Part shown: positions 13,549 through 24,681 of the stretch, in pieces
Layout of the letters: the number at the start of each line of letters is the position of its first letter
Numbering within the stretch: position 1 is the first letter of the stretch
Source of the DNA: Andrena cerasifolii
Lineage: Eukaryota > Arthropoda > Insecta > Hymenoptera > Andrenidae
Reading direction: 5' to 3'
Length of the DNA: 64,000 nucleotides
Assembly (NCBI RefSeq): GCF_050908995.1
Contig: NC_135126.1
Span: 6,882,001 to 6,946,000 of the forward strand
Notes under the pieces: model-generated
The model's database searches: none
What the model was told of the DNA's origin: nothing
Seen by the model: the letters and a program-made list of their open reading frames with translations, nothing else
Position numbers and translations under genes: made by a program

Positions 13549-14110
13549 GTATGCCCACCCTCCAGAATCGAATTAAAAAATAAAAACCTCGAAAAGAAGG
13601 GTACAGGTGAACCGATCGCGTTAAAGTTCGATTTTTCTGGAAAATATTATCAAAATCGTTCTTTCAACGATGCAGTCCGTTAGTTTAGATGTAGAAGAGA
13701 TTTGCCCATGCATTAATTTCGTATGCCCACCCTCCAGAATCGAATTATTAATAAAGATAGCCAAGAAGTGCGGTACCCGTTGAAGCGATCGCGTTAAAGT
13801 TCGATTTTTCTGGAAAATATTATCGAAATCGTTCTTTCAACGATGCAGTTCGTTAGTTTAGATGTAGAAGAGATTTGCCCATGCATTAATTTCGTATGCT
13901 CACCCTCCAGAATCGAATTATTAATAAAGATAGCCAAGAAGTGCGGTACCCGTTGAAGCGATCGCGTTAAAGTTCGATTTTTCTGGAAAATATTATCGAA
14001 ATCGTTCTTTCAACGATGCAGTTCGTTAGTTTAGATGTAGAAGAGATTTGCCCATGCATTAATTTCGTATGCTCACCCTCCAGAATCGAATTATTAATAA
14101 AGATAGCCAA
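13549..14110. repeat. Left array of the 173-bp repeat
   Basis: The phrase GTATGCCCACCCTCCAGAAT (or GTATGCTCACCC) recurs at 13549, 13721, 13894 and 14067, giving periods of 172, 173 and 173 bp. The first copy belongs to the terminal block and the last is truncated before the central region. Units share AAAGATAGCCAAGAAGTGCG and TTCGATTTTTCTGGAAAATA. The two middle units are nearly identical, consistent with recent tandem expansion. Confidence 0.92.
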
Positions 14111-14484
14111 GAAGTGCGGTGCCTGTTGAACCGAATACCTTTCTGTTCGTTTTTTTCCGAATGAATTATAAAAATCGTTTGTTCTTACCTTAAAGGTGAA
14201 AGGTGTTTGGTGACATGTTATCCAAAAAATGTTGCACTCACTTCTTTCTCGCTTTATTCGAACGACACTTCAATTTGTATCGCTCATCGAATACTTGACA
14301 CTTTTCACACATCTGCAGCATGTGCAGAATAACACTACAGTGGTTTTCTAGTCATTTTTCACTAATTACCGCAATGATATCGCACAACGGAAAATAATAT
14401 AATCTCACAGTTACTTCACAAACCGTAAATGAATGCACGGTCTCGCAAGAGTCGCGTCCGAACTCTGGAGACCGACTGACTTTC

Positions 14485-14651
14485 GTGCGTCGTTGGAAAC
14501 AATTCGAGGGTATCGCAGACATCTGTTTACGTTTCGGCACGTTCGATGACGACACGCAGCGCTAATACCCTAAAGGGTCGCAGCGCCGAGTGCCACTGCC
14601 GAAACGTAAACATATGTCTGCGATATTCTCCAATTCTTTCCAACGACGCAC
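14485..14651. repeat. Central hairpin of the foldback element
   Basis: GTGCGTCGTTGGAAACAATT at 14485 is mirrored by sequence ending at 14651. The arms run about 55 bp and include TTTACGTTTCGGCA and its inverse. The loop has a smaller inverted pair (ACCCTAAAGGGT). It lies at the junction between the left array and the right array, where an autonomous relative would carry its transposase. Confidence 0.8.
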
Positions 14652-14673
14652 TTCTTGGCTATCTTTATTAATA

Positions 14674-15900
14674 ATTCGATTCTGGAGGGTGGGCATACGA
14701 AATTAATGCATGGGCAAATCTCTTCTATATATAAACTAACGGACTGCATTGTTGAAAGAACGATTTCGATAATATTTTCCAGAAAAATCGAACTTTAACG
14801 CGATCGCTTCAACGAGTAACGCACTTCTTGGCTATCTTTATTAATAATTCGATTCTGGAGGGTGGACATACGAAATTAATGCATGGGCAAATCTCTTCTA
14901 CATCTGGACAAACGATATGCATTGTTAAACAAACGATTTCATCGTTGAATTAATTAGAAATCGAACTTATACTTGGTCGTCTCAACGGGTACTGCACTTC
15001 TTGACTATCTTTATTAATAATTCGATTCTGGAGGGTGGGCATACGAAATTAATGCATGGGCAAATCTCTTCTACATCTAAACTAACGGACTGCATCGTTG
15101 AAAGAACGATTTCGATAATATTTTCCAGAAAAATCGAACTTTAACGCGATCGCTTCAACGGGTACCACACTTCTTGACTATCTTTATTAATAATTCGATT
15201 CTGGAGGGTGGGCATACGAAATTAATGCATGGGCAAATCTCTTCTATATCTAAACTAACGGACTGCATCGTTGAAAGAACGATTTCGATAATATTTTCCA
15301 AGAAAATCGGACTTTAACGCGATCGCTTCAACGGGTACCGCACTTCTTGGCTATCTTTATTAATAATTCGATTCTGGAGGGTGGACATACGAAATTAATG
15401 CATGGGCAAATCTCTTCTACATCTGGACAAACGATATGCATTGTTAAACAAACGATTTCATCGTTGAATTAATTAAAAATCGAACTTATACTTGGTCGTC
15501 TCAACGGGTACTGCACTTCTTGACTATCTTTATTAATAATTCGATTCTGGAGGGTGGGCATACGAAATTAATGCATGGGCAAATCTCTTCTACATCTAAA
15601 CTAACGGACTGCATCGTTGAAAGAACGATTTCGATAATATTTTCCAGAAAAATCGAACTTTAACGCGATCGCTTCAACGGGTACCACACTTCTTGACTAT
15701 CTTTATTAATAATTCGATTCTGGAGGGTGGGCATACGAAATTAATGCATGGGCAAATCTCTTCATCTAAACTAACGGACTGCATCGTTGAAAGAACGATT
15801 TTGATAATATTTTCCAGAAAAATCGAACTTTAACGCGATCGCTTCACCTGTACCCTTCTTTCCGAGGTTTTTATTTTTTAATTCGATTCTGGAGGGTGGG
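14674..15900. repeat. Right, inverted array of the 173-bp repeat with 519-bp higher-order unit
   Basis: ATTCGATTCTGGAGGGTG recurs at 14674, 14847, 15020, 15193, 15366, 15539, 15712 and 15881: exact 173-bp periods except the last (169 bp, entering the terminal block). The units starting at 14847 and 15366 share a divergent variant (ACGATATGCATTGTTAAACA and TTATACTTGGTCGTCTCAAC). The spacing of 519 bp shows that blocks of three monomers were duplicated together, a satellite-like higher-order repeat. Confidence 0.93.
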
Positions 15901-16228
15901 CATACGAAATCTGAGAGTGGGCAAACGTGGCCAGGTCGGGTACATTCGTATCCTTCTTTTAAAAAATTGAAATGCATTCATGGTGGGTGATGAAGACAAA
16001 TTTTTAATTTTGTTCATAACTTTTTTTTGGAGGGTGGGCAAAAAAAATTGTTTATGGGCAAACGTGGGCATACGATGGACAAACGAATGCCGTTGAGTTT
16101 TTTTAAAAAATCGAATTTGGGGGTGCTATCTTCACAGACCTCCCCCGGTCTACCCAACATATTTTCGCTTTTTCAAGTTTGAAAAATGTGGGTAAAATAA
16201 TAAGGTACAGAATTTTGATAGGTGTGAA

Positions 16229-16246
16229 CAATAATAATAATAATAA
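16229..16246. repeat. (AAT)n microsatellite
   Basis: Six ATA/AAT trinucleotides within the AT-rich right arm region of the hAT at 12414-16512. Confidence 0.9.
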
Positions 16247-16520
16247 AATGTAAATTTAGCTAAAAGTCTACGCCTTCATTGAAGTTTAGTTTCTTTTTTA
16301 AGGACTTGAGAATAAAAACAATTATCATTGGAAATCGTGTTTCCTTAGCCAGCTACACATTATTTAGTGTGCAAAGTGTGCAACCTCTAAATGTTACTCA
16401 ATCTTCCTAAAATTTGTCAGACATTCTTTTTATATTAATAGGAATCAGGGCGCGAGCAAAGTAAAAAGGAATGTAAAATTTTAATTTTAACCGTATAATG
16501 CGAAAAATCCTAATGTACAC

Positions 16521-19500
16521 GAATCGCGAGAGCGCCTCGTCCAAGCGTTTTCCACCACGTGGCCGTCTGTTATCGGTTTTACCTTGAAACTATCGCTCTG
16601 CTTGATAACTCAGCCTCGGCGGGACAATTTAATTATTGGGGAAGCGACGAGCGTGACTGTTTTCTTTCGACGTAGCGATCTCGGGGACTCGGAGGCGGGT
16701 GCGATTCGCGCAGAATACGCGAGACGAGCGGACACGACCCTGTGGAATTTAACTGAGTTCCGCCGTCTGCCGTCCGATTAGTCGGGCCGACAGCTACGGT
16801 GAAAACGGGGTCAGAGACGAGACCGAGCGAAGACGGCCGCGCCGGCGGCGTGCATGCCCGCACGCACGTATGCCCGCCTCGCACGCACCGGGAGTCGTAG
16901 CGCGCGAGCACGAGCGCGCAAAAGGAAATGCGGCTCAACCGTGGCGACTTTCCGCTCGCCGTGAAGCGCGATCGCCTGTTTTTCGCAACGATGCTATCGC
17001 GGCAATTTGCACACACCGCGAGAGACGCGTGGAAAGGAAGAAACACCGCGCGCCAACGTTTCACTCCGACGTTACTTTTTTATATGAAATAAGAATGTTG
17101 AACCTGCCAGCGTAGATGAAAGATGCGATCGGCGACTTTCTTCCCCGGGGGTACTAATGCTCGGGCCTGTCATTCATCTCCATTTTTCTCGATCCGTATC
17201 GCGAGCGGAGTCACGAGGCTCGCAGCGTCAGAGGACGAGAGGAGTTGTTGAAAAACAACTCCAAGGAGTCCCTCTCTTGCGCGGACCTTGAGCGACGCGA
17301 TTAGTCGACCAGCGAGAGTCGGAAAGACGGAAAGCCCGAGCGGAGAGGAGCGGAGCAGAAGGAGGAGGAAAAAAGTCGGCGAGTACAATCGTCGTGGACC
17401 TAGCCTAACCTATAATCTGGCGGCCACGTAGCCGTGTACCAACGCTGGCACACGACTAGAAACGTGCACGTGCACAAGAACCCACACTCGCGAGCGCAGT
17501 GAGCTAATAGAGACAGAGAAAGAGAGCGCGAGAGAGAGAGAGAGAGAGAGAGAGCGCTGGCCACGCGCAAATGCACCTACACACAAACGTGCGCGGGGAT
17601 TACGTAAACCACGAGGCGGGTATAATGCGATCAAACGACCTACAAATCACGGGCTTCGCTTTCCGCTTAACGCGAGAGCACGACTTAATCCCATAGACGA
17701 TCGGTAGACGATCGGATGATCGCAAAAGGCGAATCCTCCTCGCGACGAATTAGCGCGGCACGCGTGCCCCGGAATCTTCCGTTAACGATCACGACGTCCC
17801 CGTCAGACCACTGCGTGGTCGAGGAAGCTGAGCGAAAGTCGGTAAATTATCAAGCACGTTGGCTCCCTCGGTCCACCGATCACACAACCCTTGCAAGCTC
17901 CATCGCAAACTGCATACAGGTAGCTACGTCCCCTGTCAGCAAATTGATGGGACATCGATACCAGGTCGCGTATCAACGCGCTGCCCAAACAGCGTATCAA
18001 TTCTCCCCTTTCTCTGTTATCGAAAATCTCCCCAGAGGACCTGCCACCGGTGGATATCGAGTCGAGGATCACAGAGTTTTCCTAGTTTTCTCTGCGGCCA
18101 TTCTCTCCCGGTGGATCCCAGGTGATTAGCCCTTCTACGGCGAGCTATCGATCCCGGGGCACGGAGGATTGGTTTCAGCGCGGACGCGCCCCCTCGAGCC
18201 TGTAATGAATTTCCAGCCGGTAAAACGTGCCGCGAGCCACCGGCAAATGATCGCCATTTGTCGCTGCTCCAAGGGCCGGGCCGTTATCGCCGACGTCGTC
18301 GCGGGGCGTCGTCGTCATCGACGTGCAATCACCGAGGCCTGGCGGCGAATTACGCGATCCGCGAATCGATACGCGCCACGCGCCGCGAGCTTATCGCCAG
18401 CGCGGTGCATCGAGCAAAACCGATATGCCTATCGTCGCGTATTCCACGAAAGTGCCGTCGGTCGGGGATTGCAGGCGTTACCGAGGTTTTCGCGAGAAAC
18501 CCTTCGGATGTCTAGGAAAGCCTTTCACCCTGTCGGAAACAGTCCCCGAGAGTTCGCAAGCTTTCGAGTTATCCCCGAATTCTCTCATCTGCCTAAAGCC
18601 ATTCGAGGACCGTTTCACAATAAATTTCGGAGTGAATTCAAACATCCCGGGACTGAGTTACCAAGGGGATCCCTCCGAGTGGATGGAATTGACTTCAAAG
18701 CGTCCGCGTTTATGGTTAATCCAGCTACGGTGATTTCTCCGCCAGAAATGCCTGCTTGTGTATTTAAAAATGATTAAATGACGCGACCCTGTGTGTGGAC
18801 GTAATTACCAAGCTTCCACCGGCCGGCTGTGGCCCGTCCGACCGAGCTAACGGGCCGAGCAGGCGAATCGCGGTGAATATTTCCGCGAGGATTGTCGCTC
18901 TTCAAGCCCTGAACGTCAACGGACAAATTGCTCGGGGCGCAACAGCGGGGAAAAAGGGATTACGCGCGTTCCTCTTACCAGACAAAAGGGGACCTCCGCC
19001 AGTTATACGGCCCGCGCGTAGAAAAAACAGATCGCGATTCTTAATTGTCTCGCGCCGCTGCGATTCAGAGGCTTTTGTTCGTTACGTAACGAGCAGAACG
19101 AGATGCATACACGCCGCCTCGCGTCTGCCTCTTCCGTCGCATCGCGTTTCTATTAATATAGACAAGGCGTTGTTCATTGCCACCGGTTGCACCGAACCGA
19201 CTCCGCGCCGATAAACAACGCGGCCCCGTGTTTCGCGATCGCGTTAAGTGTCGCCTTATCGCGCGACTCCGCGTCTCAATGCGTATCAGCTGCCATTTGT
19301 TTTCACCGTTCCGTCGCCCGCGTGATAAAGCCGCTGGCAATACGAAATTCAACGAAACGTGCCCGCGTCACGATTAATCGCCTGGGTAAATAACTGCGCG
19401 ACAATTTCTGGTCAAATCGAACGGTATACGGCGGAGCAAGCGCCGGGGCCCGCTAACGAGTACGTGACGCCGGTTAATTAGGTTAATTGAAGGCGTGAGA

Positions 19501-19834
19501 CACCAGCATACCGTCCGCGCTGTCTCGTATCTTCCTCGCAAACGATCATAGAACGCTCCCCGACCTGGATCCCGCCGACTCTGATCCTCCACGATCCTTT
19601 AATTATTTATTTAATCGCGACCCCGCCCCTGTTCCCTGCCGCTCGATCCGCGGGCAAGTGCGCGCGGGCACACGAGAGGTCTACGATGCTCTCAGACACC
19701 GGGTTGTAACGAAAATATAGTCTACAGGACTTCTGTATTTAGGATACGACCGTGTTCCGGTCTTCCGCGAGTTTCTACGTGGTTCCAGTTTCCAGATAAA
19801 CAGCGAAAAGGAAATCGAGCAGACCCGGGCTTTA
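16521..19834. other. Non-coding CpG-rich stretch, no gene seen
   Basis: GC-rich host DNA. The block at 16800-17640 is especially CpG-dense, with Arg/Ala-rich chance translations, and ends in a GA microsatellite, a composition resembling insect promoter or 5' UTR DNA. No start, splice site or protein can be tied to it. The 202-codon frame at 18169-18777 has no recognisable domain, overlaps 85- and 136-codon frames in other phases, and is regarded as chance. Confidence 0.5.
17530..17555. repeat. (GA)n microsatellite
   Basis: An uninterrupted AG dinucleotide run of about 13 units within a CpG-rich block. Confidence 0.95.
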
Positions 19835-19837
19835 AGG

Positions 19838-20345
19838 GGTTATACCTAGTCAGGCGGCCGACGAAATTTTTAAAAATGCTTCTTGGATGTCGGTTGTTTC
19901 TTTATTATAAACGTAAATGTTTTTCCACGAAAAAATTACCAAGTGATCTTTAAATGTTGCTCTTTTAAGCGCAAAAAGTTTTGTAAAAATATACGCTTCC
20001 ACTTCTTCAAAAAAAATTCACAAATATATACTGTCAGGAGGTAGGAAAAGTGGGAAACCAGTTTCTGGGAAATCAGTTGTAATTGAGCAATAACTGAATA
20101 TTTTTATAACAAAATATAATATAATAACCTGCTAAAGTGTCCCTCATCTGAATACAAAAGCCATTGCATAAAAATATGCATGTACTTTCTGAAATAAATT
20201 CCCAAAGAATCGATTCTTTTTCCTAACCCAGACCCAGCCCCTCAACACGAAAGTGGGGCAACTCGGTTTCACCTCGTTTTGATGATTTCATTACTGTTGT
20301 ATCAAGAGAGCACAGGAGAGAGGGATTTTGACTAAGGAAAATTCA
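19838..20345. mobile_element. AT-rich island, probable unclassified transposon remnant
   Basis: Composition changes sharply at TTAAGGGGTTATACCTAGTC and returns to host-like sequence near 20345. The left edge (TTAA followed by GGGGTTA) resembles the TTAA-GGGTAATG edge of the element at 57779. I cannot find a matching inverted right end or a target duplication, so the limits are approximate. No frame of note is present. Confidence 0.4.
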
Positions 20346-21784
20346 TTTTGCGGGAGAAGCTTCTTCAATGCACCGGCAAAGAAAATATTAAAGGATGCGC
20401 AGCGAGGTCTCCATTGTGCAGCTTTACGCCTCGACCCTCGAGATCTTCCTCCATCGCCGAAAATCCCTCCCCATCGCGATTCAAGACAAGCCCCGCCAGC
20501 GTCGTAAAGTCAACGAGGTGTACAAGGTGTCCCACTTCAACCTTATCGCTCCATTATCTGCGAAACTGTTTTGTTCGACGAAATCTTCTGGGTCAAAGTT
20601 ATCGCATTTGGAAGGGGCCTTATCTCCCAGTCGGCCGTGACGTTGCGAATATTCGAGGCATGAAATTAAGTACGTTCATATAAACAAGTGCAATCGAAAC
20701 CTTCGGCGATAGACCAAATATTCCAGCAAGCACCTTCAAACGATACCAACTTCGAAAACGACCCAGTTACTTTTCAAGCTCGCTCGATAGAGACCCCTCA
20801 ACTTCCGCGTAAACTATCCTAAAAACTACTCCAGCTGTGTAATGAAAGTTCGCCTTGAAAAGCTTCGCAGCCCTTCGCGCAGTAATCGACCATTGAACTG
20901 GTTTGTTGAAAAGCTACAAGAGCCTGGACGAAGAATAATCATCCCTGAAAATGCAGCAACTTTGACGTCGCATATGTTCTGCTATAGCCAGCTCTTCGAG
21001 ATACGATTCACCGTGCGGGGATGCGCCACATCCGACAGGATACGGACAGAAAATCCTCGAAGGAGGGAGAGACGTGCTATCTCCGATACGTTTGCCGGCG
21101 GATTCCGGCGCGATTCGATGTTTCTTTGCCCTTTAGTTCCGGCACGTTTGCCACGGGAATATAGCGACGTTATGGTGGACGTGCTCGCAGGGGTGGCTTT
21201 GAGGGCGCGTCAAAGAGCAGCTTTCGGCTGTTGGGCCGCGTGAATGGCCATCGAGGATACCGGAAATGTTGCTGGAACGGCATCGCTCGGTTGGCTGAGG
21301 CCGGGGAATATTTAACTTGTGGCGACGCAAGGCTATTACGTAAAACGCTATTTAACGAGGCGAGTGTCGATAAGCCGCGGAAATGTCGCGGTATCGAGAG
21401 CTTCGCACAGCTTTCTCCGTAACGAGAGTCGGGGGCCGGGGACAGAAAAGAGTTTTGACAGTCCGTCGAACGAGAATTGCGGGTTTCCAGATTTACTTCT
21501 AAACGTGGCGTTCCTTCGAGGACACCGGCCATTGGCTTTCCTTCCGTGTGTCGCGCGGAAGAAAGCTGCTCCGGCTGGATTTCTAAGCGTAACCCGTTCG
21601 CTGAGCGTCTTGTTTACGATCGGCGCGTGCACTATCCGCGCATACGTAACGCGCATAACGATTCGATAACCGCGGCCTACTGGTGGGAACGAGACGCGGG
21701 AATACTCGCCGACGTCTCGAAGAGGAATGGTATGGTACTATAATAGGCGATGTAGAGAGGTCTGCGAAGGAACGAAGCTGCTGA
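20346..21784. other. Non-coding stretch, no gene seen
   Basis: Host-like GC-rich sequence with overlapping frames of 60-133 codons on both strands, none recognisable. No splice-supported exon and no transposon end found. Confidence 0.55.
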
Positions 21785-21786
21785 TA

Positions 21787-22655
21787 GGGTAAAGGCAGGT
21801 AATATGCAACGGCACGTAATATGGAACTTCGTAAAATTTCGATAACGAAATTAACGAACTCTACAGGCAATCGTGTATACTAGATCCCTAGACAAAATAG
21901 ACGACGATACTGACAATTGAGTATCAATCGGGCATCCATTATTGAAAGAGAAACGTTTATATTTTTCGCGGGGTGTAAAAGTTTCTGAACAGTGCATCAA
22001 ACAGTTAAATATTGTAGCGAAGGTATGTTACAAAGTATTATTTTGGTATAATTTATCATTAAATATGCGTGTTCTTGATTATTCAATGATAGTTTACCAA
22101 TAAAGGTACTTTCTTCTTAGTATAATTCTTAATTTCTTGTCGGAACATGTGTGTACTTACGTAATATGGAACGTACCGAGTAACATAGATGAAGTTGATA
22201 ATGACGATGACGACGATGACGCGAAATGCTTATTTCGCGATGGTAAATATAAAAATAATGACACTGAAAAGTAGACCCAATGTATTCGCTGCTTTCAGTG
22301 GGCATACGAGGAATGTGCAGAAATAAATTCCAAAAATTATATATATTAATTTATTTGTATCTTCTACTTAATAAATCTTCATTTTTAGTAAAAATAAAAG
22401 TAAAGATTTTGGAGCTTTCTTTATAAATTTCCTAGGTGTTCCATATTAGTACCCATTTTTCCGAACGGCCGATTTCCACCCTTTTCAGTTCTTTTACTAT
22501 AATTGCAAAACAATTGGATTTTTTTACATTTGACGATGTAAATATGATTTTGCATTAGTTCCTTCGTCCCCTCATGTTAGTTTTATTAAAAAAAAAATTC
22601 CCCTACATTTGACAAGCTTTTGAAATCAGATGTTCCATATTACCTGCCTCGACCC
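21787..22655. mobile_element. TA-flanked MITE (Tc1/mariner-type), 869 bp
   Basis: The left end GGGTAAAGGCAGGTAATATG and the right end (opposite strand) GGGTCGAGGCAGGTAATATG are clear inverted repeats. TA lies outside both (21785-21786, 22656-22657). The motif GTAATATGGAAC recurs inside near 21820 and 22160. The interior is AT-rich with a GAY-rich microsatellite-like patch at about 22195-22220. No transposase frame, so non-autonomous. Confidence 0.85.
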
Positions 22656-22761
22656 TACATAGGAAAAACCACGCGTTCACTTGTAGCGATGGAATCAAAC
22701 AAGCTTGAGGGAGTAATTAGAGTCACCGGTGTAATACTAACTTGTTGAGCCCCGCATTCTA

Positions 22762-22787
22762 ATTCGATTGATTCGATTGATTCGATC
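22762..22787. repeat. Short tandem repeat, 9-bp unit
   Basis: ATTCGATTG is repeated nearly three times (the last copy ends ATCG). Confidence 0.85.
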
Positions 22788-24211
22788 GGCTCTAGAACAA
22801 AATGAGAAGGATCTCAGTTTGTTCCCGCTCCATTTCGTCGCAGAACTCGCGCCCCACATTTTAGATGAGTAGAAGCGAGGAAAGAAGAGGCAGAGAGGGA
22901 GAGCGCGATGATGGACAACTTCTCGCAACTCGACACCTGTACAAGGGAGTAATACTCTCTGGGTTACTGCAGCACCTTTCAAGGTGGCGAAAGAGACCTT
23001 TCCACCTGCCCGCCTCTGTAAACACGTCGCTGTAGACCGAGGGAAGGAGAGTAAAAGCAAGGAGGAACCTCTTATCTGCCGCACAGAAATAAAACGCGCG
23101 GCTGCTGTTATCAAAAAGAATGCCCTCGCCCCTGGGAGTACGATGCCAGAGAGATGCCTTCCCGGGCAAGTGCGAGGAGAGCTCAGAATTCATCCCACCC
23201 AAGGAATCCCGCGGAACACCGGCGTCAATCTTTTACCCAGGGATTCCGCGCTTGAATTTAGGTCGCGCCGGAGCATGTCAATCCTCCCCCATTTATCCTT
23301 CCACTGATTGCAATTAAACTCGCCGAGTGTTCCATTGATTATCGATGCTGCATGACAGCTAGTTACCGCCGCGTTCTACGTGCGCACTCCGCGAACCCGA
23401 AATACGACACACGCGAATAGAATCGCTAACCCATTAGACGTTAAACATCCGAGCGAGATGGTGGGCCCCATTAGCCAGCGTTAAGATCCGCGCGCAAGAA
23501 CTTCACGCGAGCCCGCCATTACAAGTGAAATCACGCGCCGCGATTGTTAATTTCTCGCAACACTTTCTCCCGCGTAATAATTCAAGCGTCAGACGTGACG
23601 CGATAACGCGCGGCCACGAGGAGGCGCGGCAAAGGATCTAGGAATCGCGTCCCGATCGCAGGGGCGCTCCATTAATTTCCCCGAGCTGGTCGGGTTCCTT
23701 CGGAAGCGATTCTCTAAGGAACGGGTTGCTTATAATCAGCCCAGCGGCGAGCGAGGTCTCCATCTTGGTCGCCGTTGTTTCTGATTCGCGTATCGGAGAA
23801 AAAGCAGGGATATATGCCTGTCCTCCCTGCGCCGTTCTGCGCGCCGACCTCCGCCGTGCTTGCTCTAAATCAGAACTTTTCGCCGCGTGCGAGCCACGCT
23901 ACATGGAAATGCAAATGCGTGCCGTTAATCTCGGTAATAAATACGCGCGCCTGCTGCTTAAGTTCGCGAGCAGAGTCGCGGCGTAGTCTCGCCGCGAGCG
24001 TACACGCGTCCAACCTATCCCCCCAGCGGCTTCGCCCTGTTCTCCGCCTCCTCCTCGTCGCCGCGGTCTTCGTGGCCGTCCGGCGTGTCTTTATTCCCGA
24101 TCGCGAAACGCTCCGACTATCGATAGGTCCCGGCGAACCGCCGCGCAATCGACCTATAAAGACCGCTCGCGACTTTACGATCTCGCGTCCCGCTCAACGA
24201 TATCAGGGCCC

Positions 24212-24229
24212 CCTCTCTCTCTCTCTCTC
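24212..24229. repeat. (CT)n microsatellite
   Basis: Nine CT units on the plus strand. Confidence 0.93.
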
Positions 24230-24618
24230 ATTCTCCCTCGCATCTCCGTTCCGCGCAGATTCGTTCGCTCCACCAGCACGACGCTCCTCCGTTTTCCTTC
24301 TGGATAGATCGCCCTGAATTCCCGCGGGGTTCGTTGATCTCCTACAGCCACCTCTCCGAGGGAGAAATTGGTCCGGGGCACTGATATCGAGCGAATTAAT
24401 GGCCAGGATAGAGGGTGTTCCGTAGTTCGCGGTGTGATTGGAAAGAAGAGGGTCGTGGATCGAGATGCAGCGGTTTAAGGCGCGCCACGAAACATGAAGC
24501 AACCTGCGTGTGCCTACATTGGTCTGATCGAGTTCTCGCGTATCCTTGGAAGCATCGCAACTGTGGACGCAGTCACGTTCGAAATCTGGTGGGGTTTGCT
24601 TGGAACTTCCAACACGCG

Positions 24619-24619
<1 letters not shown>

Positions 24620-24660
<41 letters not shown>

Positions 24661-24681
24661 GGGAGAGGGAGAGAGAGAGAT
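24620..24681. repeat. (GA)n microsatellite with GGGAGA interruptions
   Basis: Purine-only run of about 60 bp; GA repeats interrupted by GGGAGA/GGGAGAG units. Confidence 0.95.

Larger units (their letters stand above)
13313..16141. mobile_element. Foldback/MULE-type element with opposed 173-bp arrays
   Basis: The terminal AGGTCTGTGAAGATAGCACC is exactly mirrored at the right end, and a perfect 9-bp duplication CCCCCGGTC flanks it (13304-13312 and 16142-16150). Nine-base duplications with long inverted termini are typical of Foldback elements and Mutator-like elements. The outer about 370 bp of each arm are almost identical in inverse orientation: they even give mirrored 66-codon frames with the same translation and 68-codon frames differing at two residues. 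This implies recent insertion or conversion between arms. Inside each terminus is a tandem array of a 173-bp unit, about 4 copies on the left and 8 on the right. The centre (about 14120-14650) holds a further hairpin. No transposase is encoded. Confidence 0.85.
12551..16155. mobile_element. Possible TA-type MITE, split by the foldback insertion
   Basis: The left end GGGTAGGCAGCAGTGGTAACA pairs imperfectly with sequence just beyond the foldback element, which on the opposite strand reads GGGTAGACCGGGGGCGGTAGT (the foldback interrupts it). TA precedes the left end; the right flank reads AA, not TA, so the duplication is not proven. The interior has related GC-rich phrases (ACCGACCCCGACTGCC, ATCGCCCCCGACC), which suggest diverged terminal-like repeats. 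This is an inferred middle nesting layer, less certain than the elements outside and inside it. Confidence 0.35.
12414..16512. mobile_element. hAT element with later insertions, 4.1 kb overall
   Basis: The exact 8-bp duplication ATGTACAC flanks the unit at 12406-12413 and 16513-16520. The ends are TAGGGTGTTTC and, on the opposite strand, TAGGATTTTTC. Further in, the arms share ACTTTGCTCGC, CAAATTTTA and a TAACATTTA-GTTGCACA block, so the terminal repeats are over 100 bp but diverged and therefore fairly old. The original element was roughly 1.3 kb. The rest is accounted for by the foldback element at 13313-16141 inserted into it, with other palindromic sequence. There is no transposase. Superfamily is inferred from TSD length and the TAGGG end. 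Confidence 0.82.

Noticed and set aside
13383..16071. Mirror-image ORFs giving the same 66-residue product on opposite strands (13383-13583 and 15871-16071)
   Set aside because: They are the two inverted terminal repeats of the foldback element, not genes.
18169..18777. 202-codon plus-strand ORF
   Set aside because: No recognisable domain, no splice context, and overlapping open frames in other phases; compatible with chance in stop-poor DNA.
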